The notes under the pieces: generated by a model
The model's input: only the letters and a program-made list of their open reading frames with translations
Database searches by the model: none
What the model was told of the DNA's origin: nothing
Assembly (NCBI RefSeq): GCF_034044635.1
Contig: NZ_JAXCLX010000004.1
Coordinates: 1 to 64,000, forward strand
Reading direction: 5' to 3'
DNA length: 64,000 nucleotides
DNA from: Dongia rigui
Lineage (GTDB): Bacteria; Pseudomonadota; Alphaproteobacteria; Dongiales; Dongiaceae
In this document: positions 35,707 to 49,385 of the stretch, piece after piece
Position numbering within the stretch: position 1 is the first letter of the stretch
How the letters are laid out: the number at the start of each line of letters is the position of its first letter
Position numbers and translations under genes: made by a program

Positions 35707-37593
35707 TTATTGATCGGCTTGCTCGATCAGCTTTTGCCACTGCGTGTCATCGCGCTCGACGGGGATCTCAGCTTTCAACGCCTCATAGAATTGCTGCTGC
35801 ACATCGCTGGCGAGCGACTGCGCTACCCGCTCGGAGAGCTGCTTCAAATCGTCGGCATGGGTTTCCGGCGAGGCGGGTGTAATGCCTGTGAGGCGTGCCA
35901 CGACCGGTCCCTCGGCGCTTTCACCCTGGGTCATCTCGCCCACCTTCAACTTGAAGAGGGCCTGGGCGATGACGGGGTTCACGCCGTTGTCCGGATCGCC
36001 TTCGCCGCGATAGAACGGCTTGCTGATCTTGAGCGTCAGGCCCATGGCGGTCGCCTCGGCATTGAGGTCACCGCCGCCTTTCAGCTTCTCCATCAAAGCC
36101 TTGGCCTTGGCAGTCGCAAGTTCCAATTGCTTGGCCGCGATCCAATCCTGCGTCACCTGGTCCTTGACCTGGTCGAGCGGCTTGACGACCGGCGCGGTGA
36201 CGTCAGTCACCTGGGCCACGGCATAGGAACCGTCATTGAGGGCGGAGATGTCGCTGGGGTCGCCCGGCTCGGTGCTGAAGATCAGGTTCACGGCATCCGG
36301 TGACAGGGCCAGATCGGTACCGGCAGCATCCTTGCCCGTTGCGTCGATGGCGTCGATCTTCTGGGTGTGAAGCTGCAGCTTCTTGGCGGCATCTTCCAGC
36401 GTGGCGCCGCCGGCCAGTTCGTCCTGCAGCTGTTCGCGCACGCTTTCCATGGCATCGGCGGCACGGCCAAGGGCGAGGCTGTTGCGGATCTCGCCTTTCA
36501 CATCCTCAAGCGTCTTTGTGGAGCCGGGGATGATCGATTGCACATGCGCGACGTGAATGCCGAAAGGGCTCTTCAGCGGCTCCGACACACCATCGGCTGG
36601 CAGGGCGAAGACGGCGTCAGCGATATCCGTCGGCAACTTGTCCTTCGTGACCTGGCCCAGCGCGACCGGGTCGCCCTGCGTTTCGGCCTTCACGGCGTCG
36701 GCGAAGGTCTGGCCGCCTTTGACGTCGGCCACAATCTTGTCGGCGACAGCTTGGTCCTGCACAACCACCTGCTGCACGTCGCGCACTTCAGGTGTCGAGA
36801 ACTCCGCCTTGCGCGTATCATACTCCGCCTGGATCTCGTCGTCCGTGACGGTCACGTCCTGGACGAAATCAGCCGGCGCCATCTGGATGAGGGTCGCAGC
36901 ACGGTATTCCGGCGCCTTGTACTTGTCGGCATGGTCTTCATGCCACTTTTTGAGTGCGGCATCGTCCGGTGTGCCGGCATCGGTGATGCTGGCGGTTGGG
37001 ATGGTGAGCAGCTCGGCGCTGCGCTGTTCCTGGGTGTAGTGGTAAACGGCCGTCACAAGGGGATCCGGCGCCTCGAGCGCCCCCATCATGGCCACCAGGA
37101 CCTGATTGGCGCGGAGCTGCCCGCGAATGCTCTCGACATACTGCGCTTCGCTCTGGCCGAGCTGGCGCAGGAAGTATTCGAACCGCGCGCGGTCGAACTG
37201 GCCAGTGGCCCCGGCGAAATTGGGGTCGCCCTGGATCGTCTGGACGGCAGCCGCCTGCGGCACGTCGATGCCGAGCTTCTCGCCATAGGCTTGCAGCAGG
37301 CCCTTGTTTTCGGCCTGCTCGACCAGGCGTTGGGCGCCGCCAAAGGCCGCGAACATCTGCGGTGTCACCTGAACGCCCTGGATCTGCGAAACGCGTTGCA
37401 GGGCCAGCTTCAATTCGCGATCAAAATCGGTCTGGGTGTATTCGAAGTTCTTGCCGATTTTCAGGATCGGTTGACCAACCTGGGCCTTGTTGAAGATGTC
37501 ATTGATACCCCAAAAGCCAAACGACGCGATTAGGAAGACAAAGAGCGCCTTCGCGATCCAAGACTGCGTGTGTTTGCGAATGGAGCTAAGCAT
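35707..37593 (-). CDS. ppiD: Membrane-anchored peptidyl-prolyl isomerase/chaperone PpiD
   Basis: A 628-residue protein. It begins MLSSIRKHTQSWIAKALFVF with one membrane helix at about 12-32, typical of PpiD, followed by a SurA-type N-terminal chaperone domain. A parvulin (PpiC) domain lies around residues 265-365 (FSTPEVRDVQQVVVQDQ to SPFGIHVAHVQSI). A second, degenerate parvulin-like part is at about 480-590. It assists folding of proteins leaving the Sec channel in the periplasm. Position before trpE and divergent from tpiA is common in alphaproteobacteria. A frame extension to 37743 has no support. Confidence 0.9.
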   Translation of the reverse strand: MLSSIRKHTQSWIAKALFVFLIASFGFWGINDIFNKAQVGQPILKIGKNFEYTQTDFDRELKLALQRVSQIQGVQVTPQMFAAFGGAQRLVEQAENKGLLQAYGEKLGIDVPQAAAVQTIQGDPNFAGATGQFDRARFEYFLRQLGQSEAQYVESIRGQLRANQVLVAMMGALEAPDPLVTAVYHYTQEQRSAELLTIPTASITDAGTPDDAALKKWHEDHADKYKAPEYRAATLIQMAPADFVQDVTVTDDEIQAEYDTRKAEFSTPEVRDVQQVVVQDQAVADKIVADVKGGQTFADAVKAETQGDPVALGQVTKDKLPTDIADAVFALPADGVSEPLKSPFGIHVAHVQSIIPGSTKTLEDVKGEIRNSLALGRAADAMESVREQLQDELAGGATLEDAAKKLQLHTQKIDAIDATGKDAAGTDLALSPDAVNLIFSTEPGDPSDISALNDGSYAVAQVTDVTAPVVKPLDQVKDQVTQDWIAAKQLELATAKAKALMEKLKGGGDLNAEATAMGLTLKISKPFYRGEGDPDNGVNPVIAQALFKLKVGEMTQGESAEGPVVARLTGITPASPETHADDLKQLSERVAQSLASDVQQQFYEALKAEIPVERDDTQWQKLIEQADQ

Positions 37594-37653
37594 GTTCCCC
37601 GATAAACCTATTTTACGCCGGTAAACCCACTGGGCTAACCCTGGCCGGCCTTG

Positions 37654-37688
37654 ATGATGCGCCCGTTTTTTAGAGCGGCGCGCATCAT
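37654..37688. repeat. Inverted repeat between ppiD and tpiA
   Basis: Perfect 9-bp arms ATGATGCGC (37654-37662) and GCGCATCAT (37680-37688), with an inner CCG/CGG pair. On the plus strand a run of six T lies in the loop, not after the stem, so it is not a terminator. It lies in the divergent promoter region, 61 bases from the ppiD start and 116 bases from tpiA. It could be an operator; no regulator is known. Confidence 0.55.
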
Positions 37689-37804
37689 AGGGAGGGGGCA
37701 GGGGGCGGGCAAGGGCTGGAATCCGCCAGATTGGCGGCCACATAGGGGGCGTGTTATAGGCCCTGCGAAGCTCAATTCGGGGCAGCAGGAAGGGAAGTCA
37801 GAAT

Positions 37805-38563
37805 ATGGCAACGCCGGGAATTCGGCCCTTGGTGGCCGGCAACTGGAAGATGAACGGCAGCCTTGCCATGGCAAGCGCCCTGGTTGGTGCCCTCAAAGGT
37901 CGCCAAGGCAATGTCGATCTGCTGGTCTGCCCGCCCTTTCCATACCTGGCCGCCGTCGGCGCCGCGCTGGCGGGATCCAAGCTGGCCCTGGGCGCCCAGG
38001 ACTGCCATGCCGATGCGAGCGGCGCCCACACGGGCGATGTTGCCGCCCCGATGCTGGCCGATCTTGGCTGCAGCTACGTGATTTTGGGGCATTCCGAGCG
38101 CCGCACGGACCATGGCGAGACCTCAGGCATGGTCGCTGCCAAGGCCCAGGCGGCGCTGGCGGCCGGTTTGACCGCCATCATCTGCGTGGGCGAAACAGAA
38201 GCGCAGCGCAATGCCGGTGAAGAGCTCAAAATCGTTGAAAAACAGATCGTTGAATCCGTTCCTTCAGGGGCAAATGCCGGCAATACGGTGATCGCCTACG
38301 AGCCGGTCTGGGCGATCGGGACCGGCAAGACGCCAACGGCGGCCGATGTCGAGGCCATGCACCGCCATATCCGGGCGTTGCTCAAAAGCCGGGTCACTGG
38401 CGGCGCCGGCATGCGCATCCTGTATGGTGGGTCGGTGAAGCCATCGAACGCGGCTGAACTGATGGCGGTGGCCGAGGTTAACGGCGCCCTTGTCGGTGGT
38501 GCCAGCCTAAAAGCCGAGGATTTCTGGGGCATTGCCGAAGGGGCGGCCAAATCCGCTGGCTGA
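37805..38563 (+). CDS. tpiA: Triose-phosphate isomerase
   Basis: A 252-residue TIM barrel. The active site is complete: Asn/Lys in [10 protein letters not shown], His in [15 protein letters not shown], Glu in [14 protein letters not shown] and the phosphate loop [10 protein letters not shown]. It interconverts dihydroxyacetone phosphate and glyceraldehyde 3-phosphate. A ribosome binding site AGGAAGG is found at 37788-37794. secG follows after 88 bases, as in many alphaproteobacteria. Confidence 0.97.
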   Translation: MATPGIRPLVAGNWKMNGSLAMASALVGALKGRQGNVDLLVCPPFPYLAAVGAALAGSKLALGAQDCHADASGAHTGDVAAPMLADLGCSYVILGHSERRTDHGETSGMVAAKAQAALAAGLTAIICVGETEAQRNAGEELKIVEKQIVESVPSGANAGNTVIAYEPVWAIGTGKTPTAADVEAMHRHIRALLKSRVTGGAGMRILYGGSVKPSNAAELMAVAEVNGALVGGASLKAEDFWGIAEGAAKSAG

Positions 38564-38651
38564 CACGCTTAAATTGGCGCTGGTCATTCCGGCGGAAAAC
38601 CGCTAGAACCCGCGCCGAATTTCGACATTTCAAGAACTTGCGAGTACGTCC

Positions 38652-39038
38652 ATGCTGGGAGCCCTGTTCCCGATCGTCCTGGCGATTCACGTCATCATCA
38701 CGATCTTCCTTATCGGTATCATCCTGACCCAGAAGAATGAGGGTGGGATGGGTGGCCTTGGCGGCGGTGCCGCCGGCGGCATGGCCGGCTTCCTGTCGGG
38801 TCGCCAGCAGGCCAATCTGCTGACCAAAGCGACGCGCTGGCTGGCTGTCGGCTTCTTTTGCACGAGCCTGTTCCTGGCCTATTCGGACAGCCACCGGGCA
38901 GCGAAATCGACCATCGTCGGCGCGACGCCCGTGACGACCACCCCGGCGGCGCCGGCGGGTGATCTGCCCGCCGACTCGGGCGTCACGAACACGACGCCGA
39001 CCGCACCGGCCCAGCCGGCGGCTCCCTCCGGCCAATAA
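38652..39038 (+). CDS. secG: Preprotein translocase subunit SecG
   Basis: A 128-residue protein. Two membrane helices (about 5-25 and 57-78) are separated by the glycine-rich cytoplasmic loop GGMGGLGGGAAGGMAGFLSG that marks SecG. The C-terminal tail of about 45 residues is rich in Pro, Ala and Thr, a common alphaproteobacterial extension. SecG assists SecYEG during protein export. It stands between tpiA and pyrG, a conserved order. Confidence 0.94.
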   Translation: MLGALFPIVLAIHVIITIFLIGIILTQKNEGGMGGLGGGAAGGMAGFLSGRQQANLLTKATRWLAVGFFCTSLFLAYSDSHRAAKSTIVGATPVTTTPAAPAGDLPADSGVTNTTPTAPAQPAAPSGQ

Positions 39039-39110
39039 ACCGTGATCCATCAGGACCTTCCGACCGGCAAGCACACAGCGCTTGCCGGACTACCCCGACT
39101 CGTTCCATAA

Positions 39111-41610
<2,500 letters not shown>

Positions 41611-41627
41611 GCCGACCTAACTCATCG

Positions 41628-41690
41628 CGTCATGCCCGGGCTTGACCCGGGCATCCACTCTCGAAGACGGCATTCGCCCGGGGGTGACGG
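41628..41690. repeat. Palindromic intergenic repeat, copy A
   Basis: The left part is a perfect 9-bp hairpin ATGCCCGGG-CTTGA-CCCGGGCAT (41632-41654) framed by GTC and CCA. The right part (41671-41690) contains ATTCGCCCGGGGGTGACGG, the usual partner half of this repeat type in alphaproteobacteria. It lies after kdsA and may end or stabilise that transcript. Related copies are at 42959-43056 and 53508-53610. Confidence 0.8.
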
Positions 41691-41768
41691 CTCAGAGTGA
41701 CCCCGTTGCCGCGGAAAATGCGGCCCTCTATGATCCTATTAAACAAGTGGTCAAGGGGAGCCTTAGTC

Positions 41769-42938
41769 ATGGATTTCAAGCTGAGCGCCGCCGATCTCGA
41801 AGTTCAGGCGCGTGCGCGCGCGTTTTCCGAGCAGCATCTCTTTCCGAACGAGATCGCCTGCGACGAGCGCAAGCTGACGAAGGAGAAGCTCGCCGAGATT
41901 CGACAGCAGGTCATCGCCCATAAGCTCAACGGCTATATCCATAGCAAGACCGATGGCGGGCAGGGCTACACGCCCATGCAGCAGATTCTGGTCGCAGAGG
42001 AGATCGGCAAAGCGACCTGTGGCATGTGGACGGTGGTGTGGAAGGCGTCGACGCCGCTGCGCCGTGGCACGCAATGGCAGCGCGATACTTTCCTGTTGCC
42101 CTTCAATGCCGGGAAGGGCCGCTCTTGCTTTGCGATCACGGAAGAAGGCGCCGGTTCCGACCCGTCGCTGGTGAAGACCAGTGCCGTGATGCGCAACGGC
42201 AAATGGGTCATCAATGGCGAAAAATGGTTCGTGACTTCAGCCGATGCGTCGACCGTGGTCATCGTCCATGCCCATGTCGATGGCGATGCGGCGAAGCCGA
42301 CGCTCTTCATCGTCGACATGGATCAGCCGGGGGTGAAGATCAAACGCATCCCGCAATTCATGCATTCCTATCTTTATGAACACTACGAAATGGTGTTCGA
42401 CAATGTCGAGGTCGAGGACAATCGCCGCTTAGGGGAGGTGGGGCAAGGCTTCGACCTCACCAAGGAGTGGTTCACCGAGACTCGCGTCGAGATCGCGGCG
42501 CACTGCCTGGGTGCCGCCATCCGGGCCACCGAGATCGCCAATGACTATGCAGCGGGGCGCATCCAATTCGGCAAGCCGATCCGCGACTTCCAGGCGATCG
42601 AGTTCATGCTGGCCGACATGGCGGTCGAGATCATGGCCGCGAAATCCTTCCTCTACCGCGTTGGTGCCGAACTCAACGAGGGTATGGACCCCAAGCTGAT
42701 GCATGCCAAGGCCTCGGCGCTGAAACTCTATAATTCCGAGATGGCCGGCCGCGTCGTCGACAAGGCTTTGCAGATCTTAGGTGGCCGCGGCTATATGCGC
42801 GAGAACCCCGTCGAACGCCTCTACCGCGATGTCCGTGTCGACCGCATCTGGGAAGGTACGTCCGAGATCCAGCGCGTCATCATCGCCGGCCAGATCAAGA
42901 AGCGGGGCCTCGGAATCTATACTGGGTGGACGGCGTAG
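41769..42938 (+). CDS. Acyl-CoA dehydrogenase family protein
   Basis: A 389-residue flavoenzyme. The FAD-contact segment CFAITEEGAGSDPSLVKTSA, IQFGKPIRDFQAIEFMLADM, and LQILGGRGYMRENPVERLYR followed by the catalytic-base region IWEGTSEIQR (Glu362) are all present. It should oxidise an acyl-CoA at the alpha-beta position using an electron-transfer flavoprotein; the acyl chain cannot be told. ATG 41769 has GGGGAG eight bases upstream; a start at 41697 is unsupported. It lies alone between two repeat copies, with no CoA ligase or hydratase nearby. Confidence 0.88.
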   Translation: MDFKLSAADLEVQARARAFSEQHLFPNEIACDERKLTKEKLAEIRQQVIAHKLNGYIHSKTDGGQGYTPMQQILVAEEIGKATCGMWTVVWKASTPLRRGTQWQRDTFLLPFNAGKGRSCFAITEEGAGSDPSLVKTSAVMRNGKWVINGEKWFVTSADASTVVIVHAHVDGDAAKPTLFIVDMDQPGVKIKRIPQFMHSYLYEHYEMVFDNVEVEDNRRLGEVGQGFDLTKEWFTETRVEIAAHCLGAAIRATEIANDYAAGRIQFGKPIRDFQAIEFMLADMAVEIMAAKSFLYRVGAELNEGMDPKLMHAKASALKLYNSEMAGRVVDKALQILGGRGYMRENPVERLYRDVRVDRIWEGTSEIQRVIIAGQIKKRGLGIYTGWTA

Positions 42939-42958
42939 TTCGCCAGCTTTCATTACCC

Positions 42959-43056
42959 CGTCATGGTCGGCGAAGGCCGACCATCCACGAATTTGCCTGC
43001 GACTGCGCTGCCGCCTGATAGAAACTCATGGATGGTCGGCCTTCGTCGGCCATGAC
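42959..43056. repeat. Palindromic intergenic repeat, copy B (two inverted units)
   Basis: Unit B1 (42959-42987) contains the perfect hairpin ATGGTCGGC-GAAG-GCCGACCAT. Unit B2 (43028-43056) is nearly the reverse complement of B1, with two differences in 29 bases. Together they could form one long stem over a 40-base spacer. The pair fills the gap between two convergent genes and may serve as a bidirectional transcription end or mRNA stabiliser. Confidence 0.85.
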
Positions 43057-43069
43057 GATTAGGCTTATG

Positions 43070-45388
43070 TCAGAGCCTCGCAAGCGCCCGATCCAGCGCA
43101 GCCACCGCAATATCCGCGTGCTCTTTCTTGAAAACAATTGGCGGGCGGATCTTCAGGATGTTACCGAGGATACCTTCGCTGCCGATCAGCACACCTTCAT
43201 CGCGCATTGAATTGACGATCCGCTTGGTTTCAGTGGCCGCGGGTGCCAGGGTCTGGCGATTGGTGACCAGCTCAACGCCGAGTGCAAGACCCGTGCCGCG
43301 CACATCGCCAATGAGTGCGTGTTTCGACATCAGCCCCTTGATTCCGGCTTTGAAATAGTCGCCGACGACGCGGGCGCTTTCCACCAACCCCTCGCGCTCG
43401 ATCACGTCGAGGACAGCGAGCCCGGCGGCACAGGAGACGTTGTTGCCGCCGAAGGTCGAGAAGAACGCATATTCCTTCAGGAGGGCTTCCATGATCTCTG
43501 GCGTCGTGATCACGACACCCAGTGGATGACCATTGCCCGCCGGCTTGCCGATGGTGACGATATCCGGCACCACGTCATGATGCGTGTGGCCCCACATATG
43601 GGTGCCCATGCGGCCGAAGCCTGACTGGACCTCATCGCCGATGCAGAGGCCACCGGCAGCGCGGATCTTCCTGAAGACCTCCGCCACATATCCCGGCTGA
43701 GGCTCCAGCACACCATTGGTCATCAGCGCGGAATCGATCATGAAGGCCGCAGGTTTCATCCCCGCATCGGCCAGCGAGGCAATCGCCCGGTCGGCGTCGG
43801 CGGCATATTTGCGCCCCCAATCCGGCGTGCCATAGCGATATTCGCCGCGATAGCCGTCGGGCGGCGTCAGGGCGCGCATATGCGGCGGCAGGCTGTTGCG
43901 GTGATTGCCGCTGGGCGAGAAGGCGTCGACGGCATCGGTGATGCCGTGATAGGCGAAATCCATCGTGATGCCGCCGTTGTTCCCGGTATAGGTCTTGGCC
44001 ATGCGCCAGGCGATGTCGTTGGCTTCCGACCCGGAATTGACGAAGGCGCAGACCTTGAGCTTGCCGGGCAGCGTGGCGCCCAGGCGCTCGCTGTACTCAA
44101 GTACCTGCTCGCCCAGATAGCGGGTGTTGGTGTTGAGTGTGCGGATCTGGCGGGTCAAGGCGTCGACCACATGCGGGTGGCAATGGCCGACATGCGGCAC
44201 ATTGTTGTAGCAATCGAGGAAGCGGCGGCCCGAGGCGTCGGTCAGCCAGACGCCGTCACCTTTCACCATGTGCAGCGGCGGATCGTAGAAGACATAAAGC
44301 TTGGAGCCCATCGTCGCCTTGCGCCGCGCGATCAAGCCGTCGACATCCGTCATTGCTGGCAAAGTTGTGAGGCCGCACACCCGCCGCATGCGGTCGGTAA
44401 ACGCGGGGCGCCCGATCTTCTCCAAGGCGAGGCAGACGTCGATCGCATGCTCGCCATATTCGGCCATGTAATTGGGCTCATCCGGCGTCTCATGGGCACG
44501 GACGGCGTTGGTGAGCGGCGTCAGCAGCAGGCGCGCGCTGATGAGATCAAAAAGCAGATCGATCTCGGCCTCTTCGAGCGGGGTCACGGCATGATAAGCG
44601 GCAACGATCGCCTCCGGCACCACGGCAAGGCGGGCGGGATCAAGGGCGAAATCGGCAATCACGTTGGCGACGTCGAAGACCAGCGGCCCATGAATCATGT
44701 CACCAAAATCGATGATGCCGGCAATGCCGTCGTCACCCAGGATCAGATTGTGTTCGTGAACGTCGGCATGAACCAGCTGGGCCCGTAAGCTGTCGAGGTG
44801 CGGAACGACCACGTCACGCAAATGAGTGAGGATCTGCTGCGCGACGCGGCGATGCTCCGGTTTTTGCAACAGGTCTACATGCGGCAGGAATTGCGGTGCC
44901 ATGCGAACGTCCCACAGCAGTTCGCGATTACCCGCCGCCGGGTGAAACAGACCGCGCATGGCGCGGCCGAGGCGCGCCACCATGGCGCCGATGCCCCGAT
45001 AGAGCGCCGCATTCTGGTCGCCAGTCCCGGCGATACGCCCGTCGAGATAGGAAAGAACGAAGAAGATGTGCGACGCGCCGTCTTCGGCCGTCACGCGCAC
45101 CGTCGTCGCACCATCCATGGTCAGCCGCACCCGAGGAACGGGCAGCGACGGATCGACGCGGGCGATGTGGCGCAGTGTTTCGATCTGGCAATCGATGATG
45201 GCCGGGTCTTCGGCGACGTTGGCGATCTTCAAGACCCAGGCGGCACCACTCTTCTCGCGCAAGCGCAGGTTCTGATCGCGCTCGCTGTAGAGGGGCGTCA
45301 CCTCTCCTTCGAGACCAAAATGCTGTCGCGCCAGCTGTTCCACCAGCGATGTGTCAAGATGTGGTGCGTTGGTGCGCAGAAATTTCAT
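43070..45388 (-). CDS. Fusion: APH-family kinase + class III aminotransferase/phospho-lyase
   Basis: A 772-residue fusion. Residues about 1-340 form an aminoglycoside/choline-kinase-like domain with LVHADVHEHN (catalytic Asp209, Asn214) and the metal-binding IIDFGDM (Asp227), closest in layout to hydroxylysine kinase. Residues about 365-772 form a PLP enzyme with SGSEANDIAWRMAKTY, CIGDEVQSGFGRMGTHMW and the PLP lysine K615 in IGKPAGNGHPLG, resembling ethanolamine-phosphate and phosphohydroxylysine phospho-lyases. Kinase plus phospho-lyase would phosphorylate an amino alcohol, then eliminate phosphate and ammonia. The substrate is unknown. ATG 45388 follows GGGGAG; an extension to 45445 is unsupported. 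Confidence 0.85.
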   Translation of the reverse strand: MKFLRTNAPHLDTSLVEQLARQHFGLEGEVTPLYSERDQNLRLREKSGAAWVLKIANVAEDPAIIDCQIETLRHIARVDPSLPVPRVRLTMDGATTVRVTAEDGASHIFFVLSYLDGRIAGTGDQNAALYRGIGAMVARLGRAMRGLFHPAAGNRELLWDVRMAPQFLPHVDLLQKPEHRRVAQQILTHLRDVVVPHLDSLRAQLVHADVHEHNLILGDDGIAGIIDFGDMIHGPLVFDVANVIADFALDPARLAVVPEAIVAAYHAVTPLEEAEIDLLFDLISARLLLTPLTNAVRAHETPDEPNYMAEYGEHAIDVCLALEKIGRPAFTDRMRRVCGLTTLPAMTDVDGLIARRKATMGSKLYVFYDPPLHMVKGDGVWLTDASGRRFLDCYNNVPHVGHCHPHVVDALTRQIRTLNTNTRYLGEQVLEYSERLGATLPGKLKVCAFVNSGSEANDIAWRMAKTYTGNNGGITMDFAYHGITDAVDAFSPSGNHRNSLPPHMRALTPPDGYRGEYRYGTPDWGRKYAADADRAIASLADAGMKPAAFMIDSALMTNGVLEPQPGYVAEVFRKIRAAGGLCIGDEVQSGFGRMGTHMWGHTHHDVVPDIVTIGKPAGNGHPLGVVITTPEIMEALLKEYAFFSTFGGNNVSCAAGLAVLDVIEREGLVESARVVGDYFKAGIKGLMSKHALIGDVRGTGLALGVELVTNRQTLAPAATETKRIVNSMRDEGVLIGSEGILGNILKIRPPIVFKKEHADIAVAALDRALARL

Positions 45389-45518
45389 GATGCCGTGCTC
45401 CCCGATTGGTGGCGAAAGGTAAGGGGCAGCCCGCAGGCGCGTCAATGTGCGACGAAGGGGGAGGGGGTGGGATCAAAGCGCATGGCGGAAAACGGCGTGG
45501 AATGCGGCGCACCGGATG

Positions 45519-46004
45519 TCAGAGGCACTTATCCATCAGGCCGTCGAGCTTCTCAGCGGCATTGGTGTAGTCATAGCTGCCGCGCCAGCCGATTGCGGCG
45601 ATGCCCATCTGCAGGCGATTGCTGGCCTTCACCGCATCATAGAGCCGCGCCAGCGTCAGCTGCTGGCTGAGGTCGTTGGCCTCGTACCACAATTCGATAT
45701 CCTTGGCCTTCAAGGTGACGCTGTCGCGCGCCCCGTCGATGACGATGTTAAGCGAATAGCTCTCCTCGTCACGGATCAGCGTGTGGAAGACCGGCATCTT
45801 CATCACCATGCCGCCGACGAACTTGTTGTCCACCTTGCGACAGAAGAATCCGAAGAGATCGGCGACGCCTGATTGCATGTTGGCATAATCGATTCCCTTG
45901 GCGGAACCGCGTACCCATTCGGCCGCCTGCTGTGCATTGGCCGGTGCGGCGGCCAGCAAGGCCAGGCACAGGGCGAGAAGACTAACCCGCATTGCGGCCA
46001 TCAT
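45519..46004 (-). CDS. Secreted protein of unknown function
   Basis: A 161-residue protein that I do not recognise. It has a clear signal peptide (RVSLLALCLALLAAAPANAQ, cleavage after ANA). The mature part is about 135 residues with two cysteines, one in FFCRKVDN and one in the final DKCL, that could form a disulfide. It should be periplasmic or secreted. ATG 46004 has GGAG seven bases upstream. Its 5' end overlaps the 3' end of the LysR gene by 23 bases on the same strand, so it is likely cotranscribed with that regulator. Confidence 0.75.
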   Translation of the reverse strand: MMAAMRVSLLALCLALLAAAPANAQQAAEWVRGSAKGIDYANMQSGVADLFGFFCRKVDNKFVGGMVMKMPVFHTLIRDEESYSLNIVIDGARDSVTLKAKDIELWYEANDLSQQLTLARLYDAVKASNRLQMGIAAIGWRGSYDYTNAAEKLDGLMDKCL

Positions 46005-46875
46005 TCGAACTCTCCCGCGCGACATCGAGGAAGGCTTTGACGAGCGGCGTGCCGCGCCGGTCGGCGAGACACGCCACGAATTCCGTTGATTTGATGCGTG
46101 GCCCCTCGAATTCCAGGGCCTTCAGCCGCATGTCGTCGCCAAATTCCGAACGCGCAACGATGCCGATGCCAAGACCGGCCGCAACCGCCTCGCGGATCGC
46201 TTCGCGGCTGCCGATCTCGAGCACTTCGCCGGTCTGGATATTGGCCTTGCCGATCGCGGCGTCGAAGGCGCGCCGTGTCGTCGAGGCCGGCTCACGCAGA
46301 ACCAGGCGATGCCCGGCCAGTTCCTCCAGCTTGATCTTGCGCTTCCTGGCCCAGGGATGCGCCCGGTCAACAAAGGCGATGAGGTAGTCCTCCTGGAAGG
46401 GAAAGGCGTGCAGCTTCGCATCGCCCCCGATATCGGCGGCAATGACGACGTCGAAACGCTGGTCGATCAGGTCGGCCTTCAAGCCCAGCGAATTGCCGAT
46501 CGACATGGAAAGACGCACATTGGGATAGCGCCGGTTGAAGGCGGCGAGGAAGGGGATCGAGTGATAGGGGGCGTCGGCACCGATCCGCAGGTGCCCGCGC
46601 TTGAGGCCCTTGGCGGCGGTGAGGACCTGCTCGGCCTCGGCTTCCAGCCCGAACATGCGCCAGGTGATGTCGAGGAGATTGCGCCCGATATCGGTGAGTT
46701 CGATCTTGCGCTTGCGCCGGTCGAACAGCCTGACGCCGAACTGTTCCTCTAACCCTTTGACCTGGCCTGATAAAGTTGGCTGAGTCACATTGAGGGTGCG
46801 GGCTGCTTTGGTGAAGCTGCCTTCGGTCGCGACCGCATGAAAGGCCCTGAGGGCAGAGTGACTTATCGACGTCAT
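45982..46875 (-). CDS. LysR-type regulator of the phosphonate operon (PhnR-like)
   Basis: A 297-residue LysR regulator. The N-terminal winged helix reads MTSISHSALRAFHAVATEGS and AARTLNVTQPTLSGQVKGLE. The effector-binding domain includes KGLKRGHLRIGADAPYH and AVAAGLGIGIVARSEF. It is divergent from phnW with a 112-base gap, the arrangement of LysR regulators that activate phnWAY operons in response to 2-aminoethylphosphonate or phosphonoacetaldehyde. The assignment to phosphonates rests on this context and on a general resemblance to that subfamily. Confidence 0.88.
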   Translation of the reverse strand: MTSISHSALRAFHAVATEGSFTKAARTLNVTQPTLSGQVKGLEEQFGVRLFDRRKRKIELTDIGRNLLDITWRMFGLEAEAEQVLTAAKGLKRGHLRIGADAPYHSIPFLAAFNRRYPNVRLSMSIGNSLGLKADLIDQRFDVVIAADIGGDAKLHAFPFQEDYLIAFVDRAHPWARKRKIKLEELAGHRLVLREPASTTRRAFDAAIGKANIQTGEVLEIGSREAIREAVAAGLGIGIVARSEFGDDMRLKALEFEGPRIKSTEFVACLADRRGTPLVKAFLDVARESSNDGRNAG

Positions 46876-46901
46876 CTATAGATCGGATCGTATATAGCGA
46901 T
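46876..46901. promoter_or_regulatory. Candidate LysR operator between lysR and phnW
   Basis: Two interleaved imperfect dyads are visible: CTATA (46876-46880) with TATAG (46893-46897), and ATCG (46887-46890) with CGAT (46898-46901) around TATATAG. They start right at the LysR start codon, which fits autorepression and activation of phnW. The ribosome binding site of phnW is GAGGA at 46975-46979. This is a candidate only. Confidence 0.45.
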
Positions 46902-46987
46902 TGGACTTATGGTAGGGGCCGGCGCATGTTCCTGCAACATGAATCGGCGACGCTCTCTCGCCCTTAAGTTCTTCGAGGATGAAATCC

Positions 46988-49373
<2,386 letters not shown>

Positions 49374-49385
49374 GGAACACGCGTC

